A stretch of DNA of 64,000 nucleotides, taken from contig JAODUP010000913.1 of NCBI GenBank assembly GCA_025642065.1, positions 104,501 to 168,500 on the forward strand, written 5' to 3'. The DNA is from Paralvinella palmiformis (lineage: Eukaryota; Annelida; Polychaeta; Terebellida; Alvinellidae). This document shows positions 27,301-64,000 of this stretch, one piece after another. Positions within the stretch are counted from its first letter, which is position 1; each line of letters starts with the position of its first letter. The position numbers and the translations under genes are program-made. The notes under the pieces were generated by a model that had not been told where the DNA came from, did no database searches, and saw only the letters and a list, made by a program, of their open reading frames with translations.

Positions 27301-28265
27301 TGCTCGGCGTCCACGATTTAAATCGTGATTGAGATGAAACTTGAAAGCGTTCGTCCAGATTAAACTATTTATCGGTGCTGCATCTGGCTACTGCAGTTCA
27401 GGCATCCGAGCCGAATGCATAAAGCCGCTCTGGCTGCAAATATGTGACCTATAAAGTACTAACTATCAACATACCTGAATAGAGTTTCTACTCAGTTACT
27501 AGACTAGTCCCGTGAGCGGTATATTCTACCTACGTGGACGAGTTCATTACGCCAGGTGCTGGCGGGGGCGTTGGGTTGTGCATATCAACAAACATCTGAC
27601 ATAAACATTGTTGTTAGCTGCGAGAAATAGAGGGAAACAATATGTAGATCATTTGACGATAGCACTTGATCGCAAACGTCACACGATGCCATCGAATGAA
27701 GATGATAAATCGCACAAAATACGTAATTTTTATTACGCAATCGCACTAACTGTCCCATCGCGTATTCGTAGCACTGTGACGAGATTATTTATAGATCTAG
27801 ATCTAGCACTCAGTATCCACATGACTGTTGTTTACAGAACTAATTTAATGGATCATTACATTTAAAATACAAATTGTATTATTTAAACTGACGATTGTGT
27901 AACATCTGTAACGATAACATTAAATATCATGTTAGTTAAACTGAAGCTTTTCAGGAATATTGTTCCTGCCAGATTATTGTACGTAAAGACGGAAATTTAA
28001 TGCCGAGGATCTTTCTAGTTAATTCTAATTACTATAATAATTCTCATATAAAGCTCACATTGAATCATTGCAATATATCTTCTGAGCATTATATTACTTA
28101 AATTTATATAAATACTTTTATTCAATTTTATATATTTTATTTCGAATGTGATCTCCGGTAGTTTAGCTGTTATAAGCACGTTGCACTTAGTATTAGATAT
28201 GGGACTATCGAGTTACATAATTATAACTGTTACTGTCGTTTGATTTTCGCACGCACACAAACACA

Positions 28266-28305
<40 letters not shown>

Positions 28306-28510
28306 GTAGTTTTATGGTTACTATAGGCGTAATAAATTTTGGGCGCCGCCGTTGTAATACGGGATGTGGATCTACAATATCATGAATATGTTTCAGTATT
28401 CATTAGGCAATCATTATACTTACCGGTACTCATCCGCTTCTGATTTGATTATGCTACAGAGCCTGTATATTATTAGGTCGAGGCGTGTCTAAGTTTAATT
28501 CATTCAGATT

Positions 28511-28572
28511 GTAGGACCACAATGGAAATAAGTGTTTTCATTTTCTTGTGCTATCCTGGTACTTTAATGTAT
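28511..28572 (-). repeat. Dispersed repeat D, copy 1
   Basis: Plus strand ggaccacaatggaaataagt, gttttcattttcttgtgcta and tcctggtactttaatgtat is the reverse complement of the repeats at 36231 and 37341. Confidence 0.6.
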
Positions 28573-28899
28573 CTGTGTGTTTGAGTGTTATTATATGCAG
28601 GCCTAGTTGCATCAGTGTACAAAATAAATCAAATAAAAAAGTCATCGTGTACCGTCTGTTGGTTACATCTGTGTATTGCCACAATTAATTAGTGTGTGTC
28701 CAGTTTGTGTTTAAATTATTAAAAGCATTTGGTGATGGCGCACTAACGACTTCGGCAGGGATCATATTTCAGGAGTTTGCTATCCTAGCTGTTACTGTAA
28801 TATGGCCGTGTAATATTCTGTATGAATATTTTCCTTTGTTTGCATACATTCCAGACACGTGCTTGTATGTTCCTATCATGTGACTTCTATACTATGTCT

Positions 28900-30430
28900 A
28901 GCGCGCAGATTGAGCAGCTATAAAACAGCAAGTTTCTCAGTATATATGACAGAGATCCTTCAATGCAAGGGATAATTTTGTTTCTCGACGTTGGGCCTTC
29001 TCCAACAGCTCGATACATTTCCTGAATATCGGACACAATAGGGCGTGTTTCCGTATTTAAGATGTGGTCTAGCGAAAGAGATATACAGAGTCTCGACTGT
29101 TTCATTATCAACATATTCATATGATCTCCTATTCAGACATAGGCGCTTGTTCGCCATATATTAATTGACTATATCGTTTCACAATATGTATTGGGGTCAA
29201 CGTATACACCAAGATCCTTTTCAAGGTCAGTGGTCTGTAATTATTCACTGGTCGCAATATATCTTTGTGCCGTCAGCAAACATCTGTTTGGTTGCGTGAA
29301 CAACTTCAGGCATGTCAATTATGACGTAGACGAAAAGCCAATGCCCCAACACACTCCCTTGAGGGATTCCATCCAGGACTAATGTGCCACCAATAATTTT
29401 ACCACTACTTCCTGATTTATCTGCATTCAAAAGTCCTCTATTCACTTCCATATTTTACCTGATATTCCATATCCCTCCATTTTCACCAGGAGTCACTGGT
29501 GACGGAGAGAGTCGAATGCTTTTGTAAATTCAAGATACACAATTTCCACATTGTTCTCCCTATTTAAGGTTCCTGTTCTGGACTACCACCAGTTGAGTGA
29601 CGTATGATCGACCTTTGATGAAACCATGTTGGTATTTCGCGAAGAGCTGGTTTTCAATCATATTTATGCATGATATGGTCTGATAATTGACTCTAGAGTC
29701 TTGCAGATGACCGATGAGATAAGCTTACTGGCGTGTAGGTTTAGGCTTCGTGTCTATTGCCCTTCTTGAAAATGGAGGTTACGAGCTCCATCTTCCAGTC
29801 GACATGTAATTCTTCTAGGTCAAGAGAGTGCCTGAAGATCAAGTATGATGGTTCGGCTATGATTTCATGTACCTCCTTTACTACTCCATCAGATCCTGGG
29901 GAGTTGTTTGAATTGATCTTGTGTAAATGGTATGCGTATCGGTTTACTGTAAACGCCGCTTGCAAAGGTATCCAGCATGTTGTTTACATATTATTGTGTG
30001 ATGATGATGATAATGATGATGATGATTGATGCTTTACGGCCTCTTTTGTGCATATCGTAGGCTGAATGGGCAGAGCGTCCTCCAAAGGTAATGAAGCGAA
30101 GTCAAAGATGAAACACCATTCAGATATGCCCACACCGAGATTCGAACACGGGTGGTAGTGATCTGTGATTTTATTTAGCTCATCCGCTGTCTGTTTATCT
30201 ATCGTAGTGAGACTATCATCTTCTCAGGCTAGCTGTTCAATGCCGGTTTTGGTTTTCAATTTAGATTGTCCATATTTATAGAAAACCTTTAGATTTATTT
30301 TATCCTCTTTTGGTAAGTTATTTATATGCTTTACAACAATCGCCTGATTTCTCACTTGTATAATTTGTAATCTTTTCATCTTCTAGTGCATCGTCAGGTT
30401 CCACCTTACCTTCTCTGCAGCCTTTGCTGT
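28900..30430 (-). mobile_element. Degenerate non-LTR retrotransposon (CR1/L2/Jockey-type RT)
   Basis: Read on the minus strand, fragments in different frames line up in order: a linker (around AIVVKHINNLPKEDKINLK and IDKQTADELNK, 30340-30180), the RT start with NSPGSDGVVKE and IFRHSLDLEELHVDWK then IFKKGNR (29965-29741), GIPQGSVLG and the catalytic-box region FADGTKIY (29451-29245), and the thumb with YISFARPHLKYGN (about 29090-29040). Stops and frame changes separate them. The catalytic FADD appears as FADG. No 3' end or target-site duplication was identified. Confidence 0.85.
30000..30168 (-). mobile_element. SINE S1 inserted in the CR1-type remnant
   Basis: The copy is reversed, from a gatgatgat tail to attcgaacacgggtggtagt and gatctgtgat. 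Retrotransposon coding fragments lie on both sides in the same order and strand, so the SINE came later. Its head is cut short at about 30168. Confidence 0.85.
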
Positions 30431-31079
30431 CATATGAATAATTCTCTCTAGACTGATGTGGATTATAGTTTCTCTTGAGCGTTAATATCAAAGCCATTTT
30501 TAATCATCTTCCTCCTGTAAGGTTCCTTCTGGCTCAAACTGATATGGTTGTATGCCATTCATGATGTAATTTTAACAAGATAATTGCGTTATGTTATGGA
30601 ATAATTCTTTGCTCACACTTGTTTACATGCTTTTGTACCCGTGGGCTTTATAGACTTCCGACTAAACTGCTGCGTGCAAGTGACGTCGGCATTCGGGAGC
30701 TTCCGGTCTATGTCTAGCTTCAAAATGGCGGCTCCCACAGGCCATTAAAAGTCAATTAATCGGCACTTTGAAGTGGATTATCTAATATCTGGGTGATCTT
30801 TTACACATTTTAACATTATATATGGTATTTGTGAGTATAGCTATTATTAGTCATGAAAATTTGAAATGAAGGTGGACTATCCCTTTAACTATGATAATTA
30901 TATTTATATCTTTGAATAGATTACAAAACAACAACAACGACATATTTTATGACGAACCTGTGTGTGATTAATGATTTATTATTTACCTGTGACAAATGTG
31001 ACCCTATCTCGTCTATATATTTAAGTAGTCAGAACATGTTGTCATCAAAGGACATACGATGGTCATAGAAGACTTGTAC

Positions 31080-32120
31080 ACTGGGGCTAGTACAAGAATA
31101 ACTATCCAAGATGGGGGAACAGGTGAAATCAAAGTGAAGAGGAGTGAAGCAAGGTGATCCTCTATCACCTATCTTCTTCAACACTGCGTTAGATACACTC
31201 TTCTGCCTGGTGGAGAAAGCTGGTGTACCCCATAAATTTGATTAAGGAACATCGAGTCAGCACGGCTGGATATGTGGTTGTTAGCAGGAATAGTGAAGAC
31301 CTACCGGTTAACATCAGCCCGATTAAGGAGTTTTGCCCTGCGGCAAAACTGAATCTTAATGCGAACATAATTGTATGCGTATACGATCACCCTGGTTGCG
31401 AAGATGCACATGGTAAACTGTTGTGGTTATAACCAGGTGAAACTACGAAATATCGTGGTGTGGCACAAGACCCCTTGGTAAAGAAGGTTTGAGACGATCC
31501 TACCGACGACTTGAGTTCCTATTGCTCATAATTAGGAAGAGCATGCCTGAAGCATCGTTAAAACTACTGCTACTGTCCCAATATGTGTTGCCAAAGTTGA
31601 GGTATAGGCTGGCCAACAGTGATCCTTCCAAGGCAATGCGGGATGCCTTTTATTGTTTATCAAGAGAGTACGCGAAGCAATGGCTCCACTTGCCGGTGTA
31701 TATGTCCAGTGCGTTTTTCCACGGTAGTATACAGGATGAGGGTGTTGTTTGCTGTACTTAGTTCAAATAGTGTCTATGTCGCGGTTGGTTGGGTCACACG
31801 ATGATGCAGTGAGACGGTTTTCAGAGAAGGTGCAGGCAGTGGGGAATGCAGTACCCTAGTGGAAAATGAATTCGTTGGTGAGAGAAGTAAACAGGAAGAG
31901 AAGAACAAAGTGGAAGAGACGCAATTCATAGGGTCGCCGGGAATCCTACTACTAGCGAAAATGCAAAGCGAGTACTGGTTGGATGGGAAAATAATATAAT
32001 ATCTTTGTCTGAGGCGACTAAATCCGAGGTGGATAAATTTGAACCGATTGTAGAGGCTCCCTAATCGGAAACCTGTTTGTTTGAGGCGGCTAATACCAAA
32101 TTAAGGTGGTTAAATCTCAA
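31080..32120 (+). mobile_element. Degenerate R2-superfamily non-LTR retrotransposon
   Basis: About 31130-31250 reads GVKQGDPLSPIFFNTALDTL after one frameshift, the RT box 4 pattern of R2/R4/NeSL-type elements. Further on, 31489-31761 gives LRRSYRRLEFLLLIIRK, LLLSQYVLPKLRY and KQWLHLPVYMSSAFFHGSI, matching the R2-like region after the RT (K-x-WLHLP-x-x-x-x-x-x-FFH). Stops and shifts are frequent, and the core with the YXDD box is not intact. The clade call is from motif memory. Confidence 0.75.
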
Positions 32121-34615
32121 CAGATCGGATTTGACGGGCAAAATTAGTATGTTAGTCTTCGGATTCCATGCAGATGGAAGGAGTACATAGTACCGGAGAA
32201 ACAACATAGTGCTTGACACTCTAGATGTCCACTGGTCAAAGACAAATTATATATGTTTCACTCCCGGATATCAGGTCGCCGTCAACTGCTGACTGTCCGT
32301 CGTTTATCACTCTGTCGGCCGCCCAGCGACATCAGCCGGCGGCCCGACGTAAATTTGTCCAGCGGTCCAACCTCGGCTCAACGTCGGCAAACCAATCAGT
32401 CAGTCCAACGTCGGCAAGCAATCAGTCAGTCAGTCGAACGGCTTCCCAACAGCGACATATAAGCGGACGGGTTAATGATGGCACTTCAAATACACATAAT
32501 TATAAATACATACAAACAACAGGTTCGGTTTTGAAAAGATTTATTTTTAGTTACAAATACAATTTCAGATGTCAGAATCAGAGTCTGAACCTTAGCATTG
32601 AATTATAGTCGTCATTTCTTGGAACCTTCTTCGACACTTTGTGTCGGTCGTTGGAATGTCAACATCATGTTTATCTGCAGAAGAACTGCATGGTAACCTT
32701 GGCTTTTCTCTGTGCCTTTTCATAATCATTTGAGAAAATTAATTGGGTTCTTTTTTTAGTTCTCTTCTTTATCGACATACTGTATACACTAGCATCCATT
32801 AATATGAGCGTACTCCATTCTCACACATAATACATTTATTATATTAGAGCTTCGTCTAACATATGTTACCAATATTGGTTATTATCACAAAACATGTTCT
32901 GTGATCTGAACTGAACGTAGTAAACATATATGTATGTGAGAAATTTAGATTGGTTTACATGGTTCAGAATGGCAGTTTATTTAATGGCCACTAACATCAA
33001 TATTGAAAGAATAAGAGCAATTTTAGTTTCCAAAACAGCCTTGTGAACCTCACCTAAAGACTCTAAATTCAGATCACAACTAAAAAGGTTGTAGTTGTTC
33101 CTGTGTGTATCCAGCATTTAAATTAAAGATGGACCAACAAAAAATATGAGGGAACAAATTTTGCTCGGCAGAAGCAATGAATATTTCATGTATAACTACA
33201 CAAACTCATATAAATAAACTTACCAGTCTCCTTCAAGACCTCTGATGGGTGGAAACCACAGTCTGCCTGTCGGAGAAGAGCCTGTTTAACCGCTAAGGTT
33301 AACGGTGCTCCCTTAAATGTGCCCTTATTTGGCCAGTAGCACACTGACTTGTCATGTTTTACCCCGTGCCAGGAAGGGGAGCTACCTCAACACCAATTAT
33401 TTCTTCTGGGAAATACACCATTGCATACTGACCGATATGCTGCAATATTGACTGAAATGACAAACTAGAATGCTCAATCGCTTGCAACAGCAAATGTTTC
33501 ACCTAGTACCCAAAAGTCACCCCTATGATCACCCCACTGCACATTTGTGCTCACTACATTCGCACCTAGATATTCATGTTTTTACACCTACCAACCTGGC
33601 ATCAGATACACACAAATATATATACATAAAGTAACATTTGCTGGGGGCAGGGGCTAACTTATTTATTTTTAAGTGGCCCATCAAACTGACTTTTGGCACG
33701 AAGTGGCTCCAAACGATCATCTTGGATATCGGATCAGGCTCATCTAGCTTCCCAGCTATCTCACCCATGTCAAAAACAAATGTAGATCATTCATGATTTC
33801 TAATATCACAACTTTTCACATCAATAACAACTAATCGATATAAATTTATTGGGGTAAATGTAGAGGACACATGTACACGCAATATTATACAAACTAGATA
33901 CAAAACATGAGAATTTCGGGTTCTATATCCATGTACGTGTACAGATACTTTTTTTCGAGTTAAAAGACTTCATAATACTTGCAAATTGGTGTACTTTTAA
34001 ATTATCATTCAGTTCGTTCTTGACATGTATCTTGCATAGAGTAAGATCAATATTTTATCATGTGTTCACAAAGTGGTTCATGACTTTATGGTAGACATCT
34101 GAATGATTTAGGTTTGTATCCATTCGTAATACCACATACTTACAAATAATAGATGTACACAAACAGAAGTGGAAGGGAAATGGGTTTGTCTTTGAATGGA
34201 AACCATCCATTAAAGAGCGAATATTGTTCAATGGCTATTTCCCCCACCACCTCACAACTGCACAATTTCATGACATATGTAAGAGATCACAAAAATGCAT
34301 GTTTTGACTTAGACAGGCTTTGATTTAACATTTTTTTCTGATTTTATAGTCGGGGCTAAATTCAGTTCCCCTCCCCCAGCCCCCCCCACACACACGCACA
34401 CGCACACGCACGCACTTTTCAACAGGTTATCGCTACCACTGGGTCACTACATGCGTTATACATGTACAGTTATCTTCGGAAGCGACGGCGGGTCGTTGAT
34501 CCACCGTCGGGCTAACCACTGCAAACAGTCAGTAAAAGGGCTCGCAAACCCACGAACACCGCAAAATTCGTTTGCCATTTACAATTAACCGCGTTTGTGA
34601 TCTCGGAGGAAGAGC

Positions 34616-34840
34616 GTGGGATTATTTAACCGTGGTTACGATCTCGTTGTGCTGGAAGCCGGAGGGTCGAATTCCGACCGTGGCACTATATTAGGTGGAG
34701 TTTTTCATCCAGACCAGACAACTGGCAAGGTTTTATACCCCGCTTATTCCTTCTATTGTAAATTCTAAACTTATTTAGAATTAGTTCCAGTGATAAAGCT
34801 GTAAATTACAGACCATGTACATCTCCCTCGCGTGATTATA
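34616..34840 (+). mobile_element. Dispersed repeat S2
   Basis: This copy has gagggtcgaattccgaccgt, gagtttttcatccagaccag, caactggcaag, cttatttagaattagttcca and ctgtaaattacagaccatgt. It sits 30 bp upstream of an S1 SINE. It matches 225-435 along its length. Confidence 0.6.
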
Positions 34841-34871
34841 TTATTATGATTTACTTCTAAGGTAAACTATA

Positions 34872-35056
34872 GGGCGCCTCCGTGGTCTAGCGGTAGCGTG
34901 TTGGACCACAGATCACTACCACCCGTGTTCGAATCTCGGCGTGGGTATATATGAAGGTTGTTTCGTCTTTGACTTCGCCTCATTACGTTTGGAGGTCGCT
35001 CGGCCCATTTAGCCTACCTTGTGCACAAAAGTGGCCGTAAAACATCAACCATCATC
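34872..35056 (+). mobile_element. tRNA-derived SINE, family S1 (near full length)
   Basis: The head reads gcctccgtggtctagcggta (A-box-like) and gtgttcgaatctcggcgtgg (B-box-like), like an internal Pol III promoter. The body has cattacgtttggaggtcgct and ggcccatttagcctacc; the end is gtggccgtaaaacatcaacc followed by atcatc. It is the clearest copy of a family seen at least ten times in the window. Confidence 0.85.
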
Positions 35057-36174
35057 TAAGGTAAAATAAAGTTGGCCTATAGTCTCATGCATTAAGTTAT
35101 GTGTTAGGTTAGGTACATCACGGCAATTGCTATACTCACATTTGACCAGATAATATAATTGAAAACGTTGAAATAATACGGCAATCACCAATCCACTTTC
35201 AAAATGCTGTAGGGTAAATATCACTGATGATACTCGTATTGGACAGGTGGGGCGCCGTGCAGCGATATTTCGAAAGCGGTCCGCCGTTGGCAAGCCGGAT
35301 GAAATCGTCATCGCTCCAGTTGCCCGTATTCGCTGCTGGTCCGACGTAGTTGTGCTATGTGGGCTGTTCTGTGAGACCCCCTGAGGATCCTAAGAGTCTT
35401 TATGGACCAATAAGATAAAAACATCCGATAACTGACTTTTTAAATAGGCCTAATTAACTTTCTGCTGGCGACGATATGTACGCCAATCTGTTGAAACATT
35501 GACTTTCTCATCACAATTTGACGCCGGCTATTTTCGACATACAGGAAGTCAGTGCAGCTGAAACAAAAAGGGAGTTGTGTATATTCCCTTTCGCGAGTGC
35601 GTGATACCTAGCGTCCAACACAGTTCTAAACTCGCTGTAGGTGGTTTGTCAGACAGAGGGGGATATTATATAACAGTGCACTGTTCAGTTGAGAAATTAT
35701 AAGTGTTTAAACTAAAGTCTTGCATGTCTCTCAACATTTACTACAATAGCGCCATTATGGGTACTTTAAATATTTTTCAAAACTTCTCTGAATGGCCTCT
35801 GTTCTGTGTCTACAGTTTTTTAGTAACTGCGTTCGTTCGACAGTCATCTTTGGTGAACTTAGTATAAGTAGATGCCTTAAATTTAGCATGATAGGCGATC
35901 TTGGCGTGATACGCAAGCGGCAAAATGTTCACTGGGGAACCGAATCTTTGTCGGGTGGGCAGGAGACAATTAAAGTCTTCACTGGGGAACCGGCAGCCAG
36001 GTGAATAATTACTTCCTTTAATAAATGTCTCTGGTAAAAATCAAAATTACTATCAATAGCCAATTGATTAGTTTAATTTTGGAATAAAATGGAAAACAGA
36101 AGATATATAGACATTTAGTGTTCTTAATTCCCAATATTGTCCTGGGAAACGCTACGTCCTGACGAAGAATTTAT

Positions 36175-36300
36175 TTGATTTATTTTGTTCTCTAATGTAA
36201 ATACATTACAATATAATACATAAATACATTATAATACCAGGACAGCACAAGAAAGTGAAAACACGTATTTCCATTGTGGTCCTGAGGAGAAAAATCATGG
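36175..36300 (+). repeat. Dispersed repeat D, copy 2
   Basis: Contains ataataccaggacagcacaa, gaaagtgaaaacacgtattt and ccattgtggtcctga. It lies between the intergenic elements and the DYNC2I1 start, ending about 560 bp before the ATG. Confidence 0.6.
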
Positions 36301-36393
36301 CTATATGGCAGATGGTGGACTAGACAATATTCATATCAATAGATTCTTCTAATAATTGGTGACAGGACTAGATAAATGGAATTTACAAACACA

Positions 36394-36414
36394 GCACACA
36401 CACACACACACACA

Positions 36415-36507
<93 letters not shown>
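36394..36507. repeat. Compound (CA)n(TA)n microsatellite
   Basis: About 12 CA units run directly into some 44 TA units. It ends about 350 bp before the DYNC2I1 start codon and is the longest AT run in the window. Confidence 0.95.
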
Positions 36508-36509
<2 letters not shown>

Positions 36510-36722
36510 ACTTATAATTAAGACAAGGTTACAGTGGGTGCGTTTAATCAGTATAATTTTAGGATATCACTGTGATCCGATATTTATTACGACATCCTAT
36601 GACTGATACCCCGTAAGTAAATTGTGTTAGTTAGACTCCATTGATCCAGAACTTGATAAAGGTATGCACTCAAAACCCTCTATTTATATATCGCTATTTA
36701 GATATACCAGAGGCTGTACTAA

Positions 36723-36734
36723 TGCGCATGCGCA
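36723..36734. promoter_or_regulatory. NRF1-type palindrome upstream of DYNC2I1
   Basis: TGCGCATGCGCA is a perfect palindromic NRF1 consensus. It lies 127 bp before the DYNC2I1 ATG, followed by further CpGs (ggtcgcatacctgggtcgc). In this CpG-poor region the cluster stands out. NRF1 sites are typical of broad promoters of housekeeping and ciliary genes (general knowledge). A related atgcgcatgcg string at about 54811-54821 is in a dispersed repeat, so the motif alone is not proof. Confidence 0.5.
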
Positions 36735-36860
36735 ATAGGTCGCATACCTGGGTCGCTGAAATTCGGCTGCTTCTAAAGGGATTATTTTAGTGTTCAGCTC
36801 AATGTTATTAGATAACTAAATATATAAGCATCACATAGACGTTTTAAAAAGTCTGTCGAT

Positions 36861-64000
<27,140 letters not shown>

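Larger units (their letters stand above)
27197..36860. other. Intergenic region between divergent genes
   Basis: Besides the elements listed, 30650-30890 carries a block with a CpG-rich middle (aagtgacgtcggcattcggg, aaaatggcggctccc) ending in tatccctttaac, resembling the end of the 25190-25300 block. 32270-32470 and 35200-35350 are unusually GC-rich with repeated ccgacgt/cggccg strings, and contain no recognisable protein. 33000-34300 shows nothing clear. Confidence 0.6.

Noticed and set aside
32225..32608. 127-codon Ser/Gln-rich frame in a GC-rich patch
   Set aside because: Overlapping frames are equally open and the text is repetitive (cagtcagt, cgtcggc); no motif or splice context supports a gene.
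34890..34950. tRNA genes at the A/B-box pairs of the SINE heads
   Set aside because: No cloverleaf with paired acceptor stem could be drawn, and the same sequence recurs with a fixed non-tRNA body.

Overview
The window is animal nuclear DNA: AT-rich, with small exons split by long introns and much space taken by microsatellites, tRNA-derived SINEs, decayed non-LTR retrotransposons and short inverted-repeat DNA transposons. No bacterial or organellar genes were seen. The two host genes are metazoan. The repeat style suggests a marine invertebrate, perhaps a mollusc or another lophotrochozoan, but that placement is inference.

Left part (2550-27196, minus strand): the 5' portion of an extended synaptotagmin gene (E-Syt2-like), rebuilt as 14 coding exons that join without a frame break into 458 codons. 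In order they encode an N-terminal membrane hairpin, the SMP lipid-transfer domain, C2A, a linker and the first strand of C2B. The remaining C2 domains must lie left of position 1.

Middle (27197-36860): the intergenic space between two divergent genes. It holds a minus-strand CR1/L2/Jockey-type reverse transcriptase remnant with a SINE inserted in it, a plus-strand R2-superfamily remnant and several other dispersed repeats. A palindromic NRF1-type motif lies about 125 bp upstream of the second gene's start codon.

Right part (36861-64000, plus strand): the 5' portion of DYNC2I1 (WDR60), an intermediate chain of the cytoplasmic dynein-2 motor of intraflagellar transport. Nineteen coding exons join in frame; the last is cut by the window end before the WD repeats. 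The N-terminal half is an Arg/Asp/His/Lys-rich low-complexity region built partly from a 24-bp coding repeat and three copies of a 48-bp exon. The intron at 50304-55043 contains an unrelated same-strand locus: a DEDDh (DnaQ-like, PML-exon-9-like) exonuclease, tandemly duplicated with an 812-bp period, both copies sharing one frame break.

The E-Syt2 and DYNC2I1 genes are also head-to-head neighbours in the human genome, so the arrangement looks like old conserved microsynteny. They have no obvious joint function (ER-plasma membrane contact sites versus retrograde ciliary transport); a shared promoter region is one possible reason for the linkage.
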